A stretch of 64,000 nt of DNA from the NCBI GenBank assembly GCA_902789795.1, contig CADAPM010000005.1:62001-126000 (forward strand), given 5' to 3'. The stretch comes from an uncultured Eubacteriales bacterium (GTDB lineage Bacteria; Bacillota; Clostridia; Christensenellales; Aristaeellaceae). The notes under the pieces were generated by a model. The model was not told where the DNA came from. It searched no databases and worked only from the letters and a program-made list of their open reading frames with translations. Positions 7,432-16,094 of the stretch are shown piece by piece. The first letter of the stretch is position 1; each line of letters starts with the position of its first letter. The position numbers and the translations under genes were made by a program.

Positions 7432-8847
7432 ATGCCGGATTTGAACATGGTGATTCCCTGGCTGCCGGTGATCCTGGGCGGGATCCTCTTGATCCTGGCC
7501 ATCCTCCTGCTGGTCGGTCAGCACCGGCTGAACAAGCGGTTCATGCACCGCTTCGACCAGCATGAGCGGCTGATGATGGACGCCCTGACCGAGCTTAAGC
7601 GCATGACCGTCACCCGGGAGGAATACATCTCCCAATGGCAGGCGCTGAACCAGCAGATCACAGCCGAGAGCCACGAGCTGAACCGCACCCAGGAAGCCCG
7701 CTTCGACGCCGTGGATGCCCGGGCCGAGCGCGCGGCTCATGCCCAGGACCTGCGGGACAGCCGCCTCAGCCAGGCCATCGAGCAAAAGCTCAGCGCCCTC
7801 ACGGCCCAGGTGACCGCACAGCAGGCGCAGCAGAACAGCCAGATCAGCGACATGCGCGCCGTTCTGGACCGCAACGTCAACGCCCTCCGGGAGGAGAACA
7901 GCCGCAAGCTGGATGAAATGCGCCAGGTCGTGGATGAAAAGCTGCACCAGACCCTGGAGAAGCGGCTCACCGAAAGCTTCCGCCTGGTCTCCGAACAATT
8001 GGAGACGGTGGCAAAGGGCCTGGGCGAGATGCGCACCCTGGCCAGCGGCGTCGGAGACCTGAAAAACGTCCTGACCAACGTCAAGACCCGCGGCATCTGG
8101 GGAGAAGTCCAGCTGGGCAGCCTGCTCAAGCAGTTCATGGCTCCCTCCCAGTATGCGGAAAACGTGGAAGTCTCCCCCGGCAGCGGCCAGCGCGTGGAAT
8201 TCGCGGTGCGCCTGCCCGGACAGGGCGAGCAGCCCGTGTACCTGCCCATCGACTCCAAATTTCCCATGGAGGCTTACGAGCGGCTGCAAAGGGTCAGCGA
8301 GGCAGGAGACGCCGCAGCCGTACAGGCGGCTGAAAAGATGCTCCGCGACGCGATCCTCACGGAAGCCAAGCGCATCAGCACCAAGTATATCGTACCGCCC
8401 TATACGACGGATTTCGCGGTCATGTTCCTGCCCACGGAAGGCCTGTATGCGGAGGCCCTGCGTTCCCCCGGCCTCGCCCAGGAGATGCAGACCCGCTGGC
8501 ACATCCTGGCCACCGGCCCCACCACTCTGACCGCCCTGCTGAACAGCCTGCAGGTGGGCTTCCGGACGCTGGCCGTTGAGAAGCGGTCCGTCGAGGTGTG
8601 GAAAGTGGTCGCCACCCTGCGCAGCGACTTCGGGCGCTTCCACGAGCTGCTGGACGCCACGCAAAACCGCTTGCGTCAGGCCGCCGAAAGCCTGGACAAG
8701 GCCGCGCAGCGGACCCGCACCATCGAAACGCATCTGCGTCAGGCCCAGGAAGAACCCCTGGACACGGGCTCGGATCAGACGCTCCCCGGCCAGCAGACGT
8801 TTTCCGGTCTGCTGCCGGAGCAAATAACAGCCAACCGACAGGATTGA
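7432..8847 (+). CDS. rmuC: DNA recombination protein RmuC
   Basis: 471 residues. A membrane helix (about 9-28) is followed by a long coiled coil (about 35-190, rich in Gln, Glu and Arg), then the RmuC nuclease-like domain: KTRGIWGEVQLGSLLKQFM, VEFAVRLPG, VYLPIDSKFPMEAYERL, YIVPPYTTDFAVMFLPTEGLYAEAL and TGPTTLTALLNSLQVGFRTLAVEKRS, all typical RmuC blocks. RmuC limits recombination at short inverted repeats; its exact chemistry is unsettled. It begins two bases after recR, which supports a role in DNA repair. Confidence 0.94.
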   Translation: MPDLNMVIPWLPVILGGILLILAILLLVGQHRLNKRFMHRFDQHERLMMDALTELKRMTVTREEYISQWQALNQQITAESHELNRTQEARFDAVDARAERAAHAQDLRDSRLSQAIEQKLSALTAQVTAQQAQQNSQISDMRAVLDRNVNALREENSRKLDEMRQVVDEKLHQTLEKRLTESFRLVSEQLETVAKGLGEMRTLASGVGDLKNVLTNVKTRGIWGEVQLGSLLKQFMAPSQYAENVEVSPGSGQRVEFAVRLPGQGEQPVYLPIDSKFPMEAYERLQRVSEAGDAAAVQAAEKMLRDAILTEAKRISTKYIVPPYTTDFAVMFLPTEGLYAEALRSPGLAQEMQTRWHILATGPTTLTALLNSLQVGFRTLAVEKRSVEVWKVVATLRSDFGRFHELLDATQNRLRQAAESLDKAAQRTRTIETHLRQAQEEPLDTGSDQTLPGQQTFSGLLPEQITANRQD

Positions 8848-8862
8848 GAAGGAGGCACATCT

Positions 8863-9240
8863 ATGGATGATCAGAAAGTCACTGACAGCTTGAAGAAGAT
8901 CCTCATGGCCGGCTTCGGCGCGGTCAGCTCCGGCGTGGAAAAATCCCAGGAGATCCTGGACAACCTGGCCGAAAAAGGCGAGAGCGCGTATCAGCAGGCC
9001 GTCGCGGCCGGCAAGGAAACCGCGGACAAGCTGAAGAAAGCCTATGACGAGAGCGGGATCAAGGAGCTCTTTGACAAGGGCATCTCCTTCCGCAAGGAAG
9101 ATCTGCTGACCATGGCCGAGACCCTGCCCGTGGAGGATATCCTCTGGCTCCAGAGCCAGCTGACGGCCCTGGCGGTCAAGAAGGCCGCCGAGCAGCCGGC
9201 CGAAGAGGAAAAGGCTGAAGAACCCAAGACCGAACTGTAA
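8863..9240 (+). CDS. small phasin-like helical protein
   Basis: 125 residues, almost wholly alpha-helical: SLKKILMAGFGAVSSGVEKS at the N-terminus, amphipathic helices with many Ala, Lys and Glu, and an acidic tail (AEQPAEEEKAEEPKTEL). This resembles the phasin/PhaF-like proteins found widely in bacteria that make no polyhydroxyalkanoate, whose role is unknown. No Cys and no catalytic motif. AGAAGGAGG precedes the ATG. It is the last gene of the run starting at 4645 and is followed by a long GC-rich hairpin. Confidence 0.75.
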   Translation: MDDQKVTDSLKKILMAGFGAVSSGVEKSQEILDNLAEKGESAYQQAVAAGKETADKLKKAYDESGIKELFDKGISFRKEDLLTMAETLPVEDILWLQSQLTALAVKKAAEQPAEEEKAEEPKTEL

Positions 9241-9255
9241 GACAGTTTCACCGCA

Positions 9256-9309
9256 ATTCAGCGGCCGTTTCGGGCGTATGAGCGAATGCGCCTGATGCGG
9301 CCGCTGAAT
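9256..9309 (+). terminator. long GC-rich hairpin, probable terminator
   Basis: ATTCAGCGGCCG and CGGCCGCTGAAT form a perfect 12-bp outer stem; inside, GGCGTAT and ATGCGCC form a second stem. Only a weak T-rich tail follows (GTTCTTT), so it is not a classical terminator, but its place at the operon end and before a new promoter supports that role. Confidence 0.55.
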
Positions 9310-9329
9310 GTTCTTTCCCTGTACTTCGC

Positions 9330-9358
9330 TTGACAACCGGGAGTCGAAAGTCTATGAT
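9330..9358 (+). promoter_or_regulatory. strong sigma-A promoter of the T-box leader
   Basis: TTGACA, 17 bases, TATGAT. Transcription should begin near 9365, at the 5' side of the T-box stem I. Confidence 0.85.
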
Positions 9359-9364
9359 GTGCTA

Positions 9365-9640
9365 AACGCAATGACCGGTGTCAAGTAGGCTTTGGTCAGC
9401 CAGCACAAGAGAGCCGTCGGATGGTGCGAGACGGCGCAGCTCCAATGACGAAATACCCACCGAGAGCGTCCTGCCGAACAGCGTTCCGCCCAGTAAGCAC
9501 AGACGGCAAGCCGACCGTTATCCCGGCAGGGTATGATACGTACCTGGCAAGGGCGCAGGCCGTGAGGCTGCGCTGAACAGAGGTGGTACCGCGGAGTAAC
9601 ACACCGCCCTCTCAAGTCCGTTGGACCGGGGCGGTGTTTT
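9365..9640 (+). promoter_or_regulatory. T-box riboswitch controlling the sodium:solute symporter
   Basis: A roughly 275-base leader. It has a stem I with the AGTA bulge (near 9385), an AGAGAG motif and a distal hairpin GCCGTC/GACGGC with the loop GGATGGTGCGA. A T-box core AGGTGGTACCGCGG lies at 9581-9594. A terminator hairpin (ACACCGCCC with GGGCGGTGT, 9601-9637) and a T run come just before the symporter ATG. Uncharged tRNA binding through its ACCA end (the TGGT of the core implies a discriminator A) would favour the antiterminator. The specifier codon lies in the segment GACGAAATACCCACCGAG near 9448-9465; reading after GAA gives UAC (Tyr) or AUA (Ile), and CCC (Pro) is also possible. I cannot settle which. 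Confidence 0.9.
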
Positions 9641-9670
9641 ATTTGCTCCGATCACGAAAGGAGAAACCCC

Positions 9671-11221
9671 ATGTTCATCAAGATCCTGATGCTGGTCATT
9701 TTCTTCGCGGTCATGCTGAGCGTCGGCATCTACTGCCGCCGCCACTCCACAGACGTCAACGGTTTCGTGCTCGGCGGGCGCGCCGTCGGCCCTTGGCTGA
9801 CCGCCTTCGCCTTCGGCACCAGTTATTTTTCCGCCGTCATCTTCGTCGGCTACGCGGGCCAGTTCGGCTGGCGGTACGGCATTGCCTCCACCTGGATCGG
9901 CCTGGGCAACGCCTTCATCGGCTCGCTGATGGCCTGGGCCATCCTGGGCCGCAGGACCCGCATCATGACCCAGCAGCTGGACAGCCGCACCATGCCGGAG
10001 TTCTTCGGCACGCGCTATGATTCCAAGGCGCTGAAGATTGCCGCCTCGGCCATCATCTTCATCTTCCTGATCCCCTATACCGCCTCTTTGTACAACGGTC
10101 TGTCCCGCCTGTTCGCCATGGCCTTCAATATCGATTACACGGTCTGTATCGTCATCATGGCGGTCCTGACCGGCGTGTACGTGATCGCGGGCGGCTACAT
10201 GGCCACCGCCATCAACGACTTCATCCAGGGCATCATCATGCTGATCGGCATCGTAGCGGTGGTCGCAGCCGTGCTCTCCCAGAACGGCGGCTTCCTGGGC
10301 TCCCTGGACAAGCTGGCCCAGGTCTCCGATCCCGCTGTGTCCACGACGCCCGGCATCTTCGCTTCCTTCTTCGGGCCGGATCCCTTCAACCTGCTCTGCG
10401 TGGTCATCCTGACCAGCCTGGGCACCTGGGGCCTGCCCCAGATGGTGCAGAAATTCTACGCCATCAAGACGGAGAGCGCCATCACGAAGGGCACCATCAT
10501 TTCCACCCTGTTCGCCGTGGTCGTGGCGGGCGGCTGCTACTTCCTGGGCGGCTTCGGGCGCCTGTATTCGGACCGCATCGACATCGCGGCCAACGGCTAC
10601 GACTCCGTGGTGCCGACCATGCTGGAGAGCCTGTCTCCCTTCCTGATCGGTGTCATCGTGATCCTGGTGCTGTCCGCCTCCATGTCCACCCTGTCCTCCC
10701 TGGTGCTGGCCTCCAGCTCCACCCTGACCCTGGATTTCCTCAAAGACAACATCATCAAAAAGATGGATGAAAAGAAGCAGGTCCTCATCATGCGCCTGCT
10801 GATCGTGGTCTTCATCCTGATCAGCGTGATCCTGGCCGTGATCCAGTACCGGCAGAACGTCACCTTCATCGCCCAGCTCATGGGCGTCAGCTGGGGCGCG
10901 CTGGCGGGCGCTTTCCTGGCGCCGTTCCTGTACAGCCTGTACATGAAGCGCACCAGCAAGGCCTCCGTCTGGGTCTCCTTCATCTTCGGCGCGGGCATCA
11001 TGACGTTCAACATGCTCTTCCGCTCCGCCTTCCCTGCCTGGCTCCAGTCTCCCATTAACTGCGGCGCCTTCGCCATGCTGGCGGGTCTCGTGATCGTACC
11101 CATCGTCAGCCTGGTCACTCCGGCCCCGAACAAGGCAGCCATCGATTTCGCCTTTGCCGGGTACGACCGCAAGGTCACCGTTCAGGCGCGCGAAGCCCTG
11201 GGCGACGAAAAACCGCAATAA
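9671..11221 (+). CDS. sodium:solute symporter (SSS family), T-box regulated
   Basis: 516 residues with about 13 hydrophobic helices. SSS features include an N-terminal STDVNGFVLGGRAVGPWLTAFAFG segment (like the sodium-site helix of PutP-type carriers), FVGYAGQFGWRYGIASTWIGLGNA, and TMPEFFGTRYDSKALKI, equivalent to the LPDYF-x-x-RY region. It would import a small solute with sodium. Sequence alone does not give the substrate; control by a T-box means the cell ties its synthesis to shortage of one aminoacyl-tRNA, so an amino acid is likely. GAAAGGAGAAACCCC precedes the ATG. The gene is alone in its transcript. Confidence 0.9.
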   Translation: MFIKILMLVIFFAVMLSVGIYCRRHSTDVNGFVLGGRAVGPWLTAFAFGTSYFSAVIFVGYAGQFGWRYGIASTWIGLGNAFIGSLMAWAILGRRTRIMTQQLDSRTMPEFFGTRYDSKALKIAASAIIFIFLIPYTASLYNGLSRLFAMAFNIDYTVCIVIMAVLTGVYVIAGGYMATAINDFIQGIIMLIGIVAVVAAVLSQNGGFLGSLDKLAQVSDPAVSTTPGIFASFFGPDPFNLLCVVILTSLGTWGLPQMVQKFYAIKTESAITKGTIISTLFAVVVAGGCYFLGGFGRLYSDRIDIAANGYDSVVPTMLESLSPFLIGVIVILVLSASMSTLSSLVLASSSTLTLDFLKDNIIKKMDEKKQVLIMRLLIVVFILISVILAVIQYRQNVTFIAQLMGVSWGALAGAFLAPFLYSLYMKRTSKASVWVSFIFGAGIMTFNMLFRSAFPAWLQSPINCGAFAMLAGLVIVPIVSLVTPAPNKAAIDFAFAGYDRKVTVQAREALGDEKPQ

Positions 11222-11245
11222 CGCTTATATAAACCGCATTTTAAA

Positions 11246-11267
11246 GGGGGCTGCGTCAGCAGTCCCC
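11246..11267. terminator. short hairpin between convergent genes
   Basis: GGGGGCTGC and GCAGTCCCC pair around a GTCA loop, followed by TAATAATTT on the plus strand. It overlaps the last codons of the minus-strand amidohydrolase, so it probably ends the symporter transcript. Confidence 0.55.
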
Positions 11268-12050
11268 TAATAATTTGATGATATTTCCGCTGAAGATCTT
11301 CTTAAGCGCCGTTTCGGAGAGGCCCATTGCCAGGAGCGCCTCGATCTCCGGCCCCGCGTTCCACATGGGGAAGTCCGTGCCGAAGAGCACCCGGTCTTCC
11401 CCAAAGATGCCGATGAGCTCCTTCATCCGCTCCGGGCCGACCGCAAAGAGCGAGCTCGACGTATCCACATAGACGTTGGTGTCGGCCAGATACCGGGCAG
11501 CCTCGTCCCACTCGCTGTATCCACCGAAATGCGCGCAGATCAGCTGCAGGCGCGGATGCTTTTTGAGGATGTCCGGGATCAGGGAGGGATTGGAATTGTG
11601 GTAACGCTTGTCCCCCGTATGGAACATCATGGGACAGACGCCCTCGCAGGCCTCAAACAATCGGTCTGCGCCCTTGTCGCTCAGGCTGAAGTGCTGCATG
11701 TCCGGGTGCAGCTTGATGCCCTTCATGCCCGCTTTCAGCACCCGCTCCACCTCCGCACCGGGGTCTTCCATATCCGCGTGCAGGGTCGCGAATCCCCACA
11801 GATCGTCCGGATGCGCATGGACCGTGGAGATCAGGAAGTCATTGATATGGGACACGTGCTGCGCGTCCACAGCCACCGCCAGCGCCAGGCTGCGGCTGAT
11901 GCCGACCTCCCGCGCCTGGCGGATCAGCGTGTCCACCGTGCCGTCCCGGTCCATGGGGATCCCGTAAAAATCCCCGATGCTCCTGACCGCCTTTGCGGCG
12001 ATCTTTTCAGGATATATATGCGTATGACAGTCGATGATTTTGTATCTGGT
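11256..12050 (-). CDS. amidohydrolase-family metal-dependent hydrolase (Amidohydro_2)
   Basis: 264 residues in a TIM-barrel pattern: IIDCHTHIYP at the N-terminus (the first His-x-His metal pair), LHADMEDPGAEVERVLKAGMKGIKLHPDMQ, a His in MMFHTGDKRYH, LQLICAHFGGYSEWDEAARYL and DRVLFGTDFPMWN (metal Asp). This matches the Amidohydro_2 group that includes decarboxylases and lactone hydrolases; the substrate is not evident. The ATG at 12050 is chosen because GGAGGAATT precedes it; an earlier in-frame start has no ribosome binding site. It stands alone between convergent and divergent neighbours. Confidence 0.85.
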   Translation of the reverse strand, partial: TRYKIIDCHTHIYPEKIAAKAVRSIGDFYGIPMDRDGTVDTLIRQAREVGISRSLALAVAVDAQHVSHINDFLISTVHAHPDDLWGFATLHADMEDPGAEVERVLKAGMKGIKLHPDMQHFSLSDKGADRLFEACEGVCPMMFHTGDKRYHNSNPSLIPDILKKHPRLQLICAHFGGYSEWDEAARYLADTNVYVDTSSSLFAVGPERMKELIGIFGEDRVLFGTDFPMWNAGPEIEALLAMGLSETALKKIFSGNIIKLLGDC

Positions 12051-12186
12051 CATAATTCCTCCGCCCGAGTCAATGCCCGGCAACCGGCCTCCCGGCGCCG
12101 CGACCTATCATACACCTGATATGACCGAAAAGGCAATCACCGGAACAGCAAGAATACAGTAAAATCCTTAAATCTTTGTAATATAA

Positions 12187-12215
12187 TAGACTTTCGGAGG
12201 ATTCTTGTGTATAAT
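12187..12215 (+). promoter_or_regulatory. probable promoter of the RDD/ABC operon
   Basis: TAGACT, 17 bases, TATAAT. The rest of the 220-base gap between the amidohydrolase and this point is AT-rich; I see no gene in it. Confidence 0.55.
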
Positions 12216-12270
12216 GTTTTAGAAATATTTTGGTTTTAAGCCTGACACAAAGAGGAGGCGATCTGTCCGC

Positions 12271-13032
12271 ATGGTGTACGATCTGCAAAAGGCAAGCCTG
12301 TGGAAGAGAGCCTCCGCTTTTTTGTTTGACTTTATCATGTTGGGCATCATCGCCGTACTGTTCGCCCTGGTCCTCTCCTGGGTCACGGGCTATGACGGAT
12401 ACCAGACCACCTTTACCTCCGGTTACCAGCGCATCGAGGAAGAATACGGCATTTCCCTCAATGTATCCTACGAAGAGTATCAGGCCCTGACGGAAGATCA
12501 GATCGCCCTCCTTAACGAGGCCTATGAAGCTCTGCGTCAGGATCCTGCCGTCATGCGCGCCTATCAGATGATTCGCACCCTCTCCCAGCTCATCATCAGC
12601 CTGTCCATCCTGATCGCCGTACTGGTGTGGGAGTTCCTGATCCCCCTGAAGCTGGGCGACGGACGCACCCTGGGCAAGAAGATCTTCGGCCTCGCGGTCA
12701 TGAAGACCAACAGCGTCAGGATCAATGCCGTTTCCTTGTTCATCCGGGCCCTGCTGGGCAAATACACGATCGAGATCATGATCCCGGTCCTCATCATCAT
12801 GATGATCTACTGGGGCGCCATCGGCATCATCGCCCCGATCATCCTGGCGCTCATCGCCATCGTGGAGATGTGCGTGATGTTCTTTACCCAGACCAACTCC
12901 CTGATTCATGATCTTCTGGCCGACACCGTGGTGGTGGATTATATGAGCCAGATGATTTTTGATACTTATGACGCCATGATCGCCTACAAAGAAAAGATCG
13001 CGGCGGAATTGGCCCAGCGCGCGCCCTACTGA
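12271..13032 (+). CDS. RDD family membrane protein
   Basis: 253 residues. The N-terminal LWKRASAFLFDFIMLGII carries the Arg and Asp typical of RDD domains; a second Asp lies in the loop after KIFGLAVMKTNSVRINAVS, another RDD hallmark. Hydrophobic helices lie at about 14-34, 108-127, 168-200 and 200-216. The family is loosely linked to ion or solute transport, with no clear general role. GAGGAGG lies about 12 bases before the ATG. It opens a run that continues into the ABC transporter 30 bases later, so it may belong to that transport unit. Confidence 0.85.
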   Translation: MVYDLQKASLWKRASAFLFDFIMLGIIAVLFALVLSWVTGYDGYQTTFTSGYQRIEEEYGISLNVSYEEYQALTEDQIALLNEAYEALRQDPAVMRAYQMIRTLSQLIISLSILIAVLVWEFLIPLKLGDGRTLGKKIFGLAVMKTNSVRINAVSLFIRALLGKYTIEIMIPVLIIMMIYWGAIGIIAPIILALIAIVEMCVMFFTQTNSLIHDLLADTVVVDYMSQMIFDTYDAMIAYKEKIAAELAQRAPY

Positions 13033-13062
13033 CCCGATCTTAAAAGGAGGTACAGACCGCCC

Positions 13063-14169
13063 ATGAAAGTCGTCCTGCAGAACCTGACCAAGATCTTCCC
13101 CAGCCGCAACAAAAAATCCAATGAAGAAGTCGTCGCTGTCAACAATTTCAACTTTGAGATCCCCGACGGCAAACTGATCGGCCTCCTGGGCCCCTCCGGC
13201 TGCGGCAAGAGCACGACCCTGTACATGATCAGCGGCCTGCTGAAGCCCTCCAGCGGCAAAATCTTCTTCGGTGACGACGACGTGACCGAGCTCTCCACGG
13301 AAAACCGCGGCATCGGCCTGGTGTTCCAGAACTACGCTCTGTATCCCCACATGACCGTCAAGCAGAACATCATGTTCCCGCTTGAAAACCTGAAGGGCGC
13401 GGACCGGCCCAGCAAGGAGCAGATGCTTGAGCGCGCCTACGAGGCAGCCAAGCTGGTGCAGATCGAGCAGCTGCTGGACCGCAAGCCCAGCGAGCTCTCC
13501 GGCGGCCAGCAGCAGCGCGTCGCCATCGCCCGCGCCCTGGTCAAGATGCCCCGGGTCCTGCTCCTGGACGAGCCGCTGTCCAACCTGGACGCACGCCTGC
13601 GCCTGCAGACCCGTGAGGAGATCCGCCGCATCCAGAAGGAGACGGGCATCACCACCATCTTCGTGACCCACGACCAGGAAGAGGCCATGAGCATTTCCGA
13701 CTACATCGTGGTCATGAAGTCCGGCCTCGTGCAGCAGATCGGCGCTCCCCAGGAGGTCTATGACGATCCGGCCAACCTGTTCGTCGCCCGCTTCCTGGGC
13801 ACCCCGCCCATCAACGTATTCACCGGCAAGATCAAAGGCGGCAAGGTTTATCTCGGCGACCAGGCAGTGCTGGATGTAGGGAACCTGCCGGATCAGGAAG
13901 TCTATGTCGGCATCCGTCCGGAAGGCTTCATCGTGGACGAAAACGGCCCCATGATCTGCCAGCTCCAGGACGTGGAAGTCATGGGCCATGCCACCAGCAT
14001 CCTGACCACCCACGAAGCCTCCATGAACCCCATCATCCGCACCCTCAAGGATTCGGACGGCCCCAACCAATTCAAGGACGGCGTCGTCCGCTACTCCATC
14101 AAGCCCCATAAGATCTTCCTCTTCAAGCACGATGAGACCGAAGAACGCATCCGGGTCGAGGTGAAGTAA
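13063..14169 (+). CDS. sugar-type ABC transporter ATPase (MsmK/UgpC family), copy 1
   Basis: 368 residues. Walker A GPSGCGKST (about 43-51), Q-loop FQNYALYPHMTV, signature LSGGQQQRVAIARAL, Walker B VLLLDEPLSNLDARL and switch FVTHDQEEA, followed by a regulatory TOBE-like domain from about 240. It powers the two permeases behind it. In many Clostridia one shared MsmK serves several sugar importers; here the ATPase is inside the operon. Its first 240 residues are very close by eye to the ATPase at 26242-27354, so the two operons are paralogous. AAAGGAGGTA precedes the ATG. Confidence 0.95.
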   Translation: MKVVLQNLTKIFPSRNKKSNEEVVAVNNFNFEIPDGKLIGLLGPSGCGKSTTLYMISGLLKPSSGKIFFGDDDVTELSTENRGIGLVFQNYALYPHMTVKQNIMFPLENLKGADRPSKEQMLERAYEAAKLVQIEQLLDRKPSELSGGQQQRVAIARALVKMPRVLLLDEPLSNLDARLRLQTREEIRRIQKETGITTIFVTHDQEEAMSISDYIVVMKSGLVQQIGAPQEVYDDPANLFVARFLGTPPINVFTGKIKGGKVYLGDQAVLDVGNLPDQEVYVGIRPEGFIVDENGPMICQLQDVEVMGHATSILTTHEASMNPIIRTLKDSDGPNQFKDGVVRYSIKPHKIFLFKHDETEERIRVEVK

Positions 14170-14170
14170 C

Positions 14171-15115
14171 ATGGTCGAAAGCAAACAGCAATGGAAAGCC
14201 TGGTTATACCTTGCGCCGGCCATCGTCCTGCTGCTGGTCTTCACGGTATGGCCGATCATCAATACGGTCGTCATGGCCTTTATGGAGGATTACAGCGGAC
14301 TGGCCAGCATCGGCGGCGAGACCTCCTTCCGCATCGGCCTGGGCAACTTCACCAAGGTCGCGCAAAACGCTGATTTCCAATCGGCGCTTCGCAATACGAT
14401 GCTCCTGTGCCTGATCACCGTGCCAGTCTCCACTGTGCTCGCCCTGCTGATCGCTGTGGCCCTGCACGCCATCAAGCCTTTGCAGAAAGCCCTGCAGACC
14501 ATCTTCTTCCTGCCCTATGTCACCAACTCCATCGCCATCGGCATGGTCTTTGCCGCCATGTTCAACGTGATCGGCTCGGTTGGCACCCGCAGGCCGCTGA
14601 TCAGCAGCTACGGCATCATCAACGATGTCATCCGCTTCTTCGGCGGCAACTGGGTGAACTGGATCAACAGCGGCTCGGATTACTGGGCCAACATGTTCGT
14701 GCTGATCGTCTACATCGTCTGGAACGCCCTGCCCTTCAAGATCCTGATCCTGCTGGGCGGCCTGACCAGCATCAATAAGCAGTACTACGAAGCCGCGAAG
14801 GTGGATTCCACCCCCCGCTGGCGCGTGCTGTGGCGCATCACCGTCCCGCTCCTCTCCCCGATGCTCGCCTACGTGATCATCACCGGCTTCATCGCCGGGT
14901 TCAAGGAGTATACGAGCATCGTCGGTATATATGGCGAGAGCATGGGTCCTGTGCATGCCCCGCACCGGCTGAATACCATGGTCGGGCTGATCTATGATTC
15001 CCTGGCCAGCAACAACCAGGGGCGCGCCAGTGCTGCCGCCCTGATCCTGTTTGGCATCATCCTGGTGGTCACGCTGATCAACCTCTGGGTGAGCAAAAAA
15101 CGGGTCCATTATTGA
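14171..15115 (+). CDS. ABC transporter permease, MalF/UgpA type
   Basis: 314 residues with six predicted membrane helices (first at about 14-34). The EAA loop, which docks on the ATPase, is YYEAAKVDSTPRWRVLWRITVPLLSP. A conserved FFLPYVTNSIAIGMVFAAMFN segment and the C-terminal LINLWVSKKRVHY are shared with the permease at 25349-26245. It starts one base after the ATPase stop. With the next permease it forms the membrane channel of a family-1 (carbohydrate-type) importer; the substrate is discussed with the binding protein. Confidence 0.94.
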   Translation: MVESKQQWKAWLYLAPAIVLLLVFTVWPIINTVVMAFMEDYSGLASIGGETSFRIGLGNFTKVAQNADFQSALRNTMLLCLITVPVSTVLALLIAVALHAIKPLQKALQTIFFLPYVTNSIAIGMVFAAMFNVIGSVGTRRPLISSYGIINDVIRFFGGNWVNWINSGSDYWANMFVLIVYIVWNALPFKILILLGGLTSINKQYYEAAKVDSTPRWRVLWRITVPLLSPMLAYVIITGFIAGFKEYTSIVGIYGESMGPVHAPHRLNTMVGLIYDSLASNNQGRASAAALILFGIILVVTLINLWVSKKRVHY

Positions 15116-15128
15116 GGAGGTGAGCGCG

Positions 15129-16022
15129 ATGGCAGAGCAAACGACACGGGTCATGCAGGCCCGCGATATGCAGAAAACCTCCATACAGCAGAAGATCGCC
15201 TCCTTCCTCGGGAAAGCGGGCATCTATCTGTTCCTGTTCCTCATGGCGGGCATCGTCCTCTTCCCCTTCTACTGGATGATCAACTCCTCCCTCAAGTCCT
15301 TGGCGGAGTACCGCCTGAGCCCGCCCACCTTCTGGCCCAATCAGGTATTGTGGACCAACTATGCGGACGCCTTCACCACCGCCAATCTCGGCACCCTGTT
15401 CAAGAACACCATGATCGTGGGCATCGTGAGCACCCTGCTCTCCCTGGTGATCACCGTGCTGTCCGCGTTCGCGTTCGCACGCCTGGAGTTCAAGGGTAAA
15501 GAGCTCCTGTTCGCGGCGCTCCTGGCCACCATGATGATCCCCGGCGAGCTGTTCACGATCACCAACTTCGCCACTGTCACCAACCTGGGCTGGCGCAACA
15601 CCTACACCGTACTGATCGTGCCCTTCCTGGTCAGTGTCTTCTACATCTATCTGCTCCGGCAGAACTTCCTGCAGATCCCGAACGAACTGTACCTGGCCGC
15701 CAAGGTGGACGGCACCAGCGACATCAAGTACCTCTGGAAGGTCATGGTGCCTTTAGCCCTGCCCACGCTGATCTCCATCACGATCCTCAAGATGATGGGC
15801 GCCTGGAACAGCTACATCTGGCCGCGCCTGGTCGCGAACGACGAGGCCCACCGCCTGATCACCAACGGCTTGAGGAACGCCTTTACCGATACCACGGGCG
15901 ATGTCAATTATCCGGTGCAGATGGCCGCTGTGGCCCTGGTATCGCTCCCCCTGTTCCTGGTCTTCGTGTTCCTGCGCAAGTATATCATGTCCGGTGTCAG
16001 CCGAAGCGGCATCAAGGGCTGA
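15129..16022 (+). CDS. ABC transporter permease, MalG type
   Basis: 297 residues and six membrane helices. Typical MalG segments: FPFYWMINSSLKSLAEYRLSPPTFWP, FARLEFKGKELLFAALLATMMIPGELFTITNF, and the EAA-like LAAKVDGTSDIKYLWKVMVPLALP. The C-terminus KYIMSGVSRSGIKG is the usual MalG ending. A GTG at 15120 lies inside the AGGAGG, so the ATG at 15129, eight bases after it, is preferred. The gene follows the MalF-type permease by 13 bases. Confidence 0.94.
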   Translation: MAEQTTRVMQARDMQKTSIQQKIASFLGKAGIYLFLFLMAGIVLFPFYWMINSSLKSLAEYRLSPPTFWPNQVLWTNYADAFTTANLGTLFKNTMIVGIVSTLLSLVITVLSAFAFARLEFKGKELLFAALLATMMIPGELFTITNFATVTNLGWRNTYTVLIVPFLVSVFYIYLLRQNFLQIPNELYLAAKVDGTSDIKYLWKVMVPLALPTLISITILKMMGAWNSYIWPRLVANDEAHRLITNGLRNAFTDTTGDVNYPVQMAAVALVSLPLFLVFVFLRKYIMSGVSRSGIKG

Positions 16023-16094
16023 TCGATATCGGTATCCTGGCAAAAGCCTGATACATACAAAACAACATCCACAAATGGAAGGAAGGAAACCAAG

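Noticed and set aside
7390-9336. Long minus-strand frame of 648 residues
   Set aside because: It lies wholly opposite rmuC and the phasin-like gene, has no recognisable domain, and arises from the high-GC third positions of the real genes.
12070-14274. Long minus-strand frame opposite the RDD and ATPase genes
   Set aside because: Composition (many Asp, His, Gly, Val) is that of antisense translation and the plus-strand genes carry clear motifs.
14171-16022. Assignment of the first importer to maltose or glycerol-3-phosphate
   Set aside because: Family-1 motifs are too general and no sugar-specific enzyme is adjacent.
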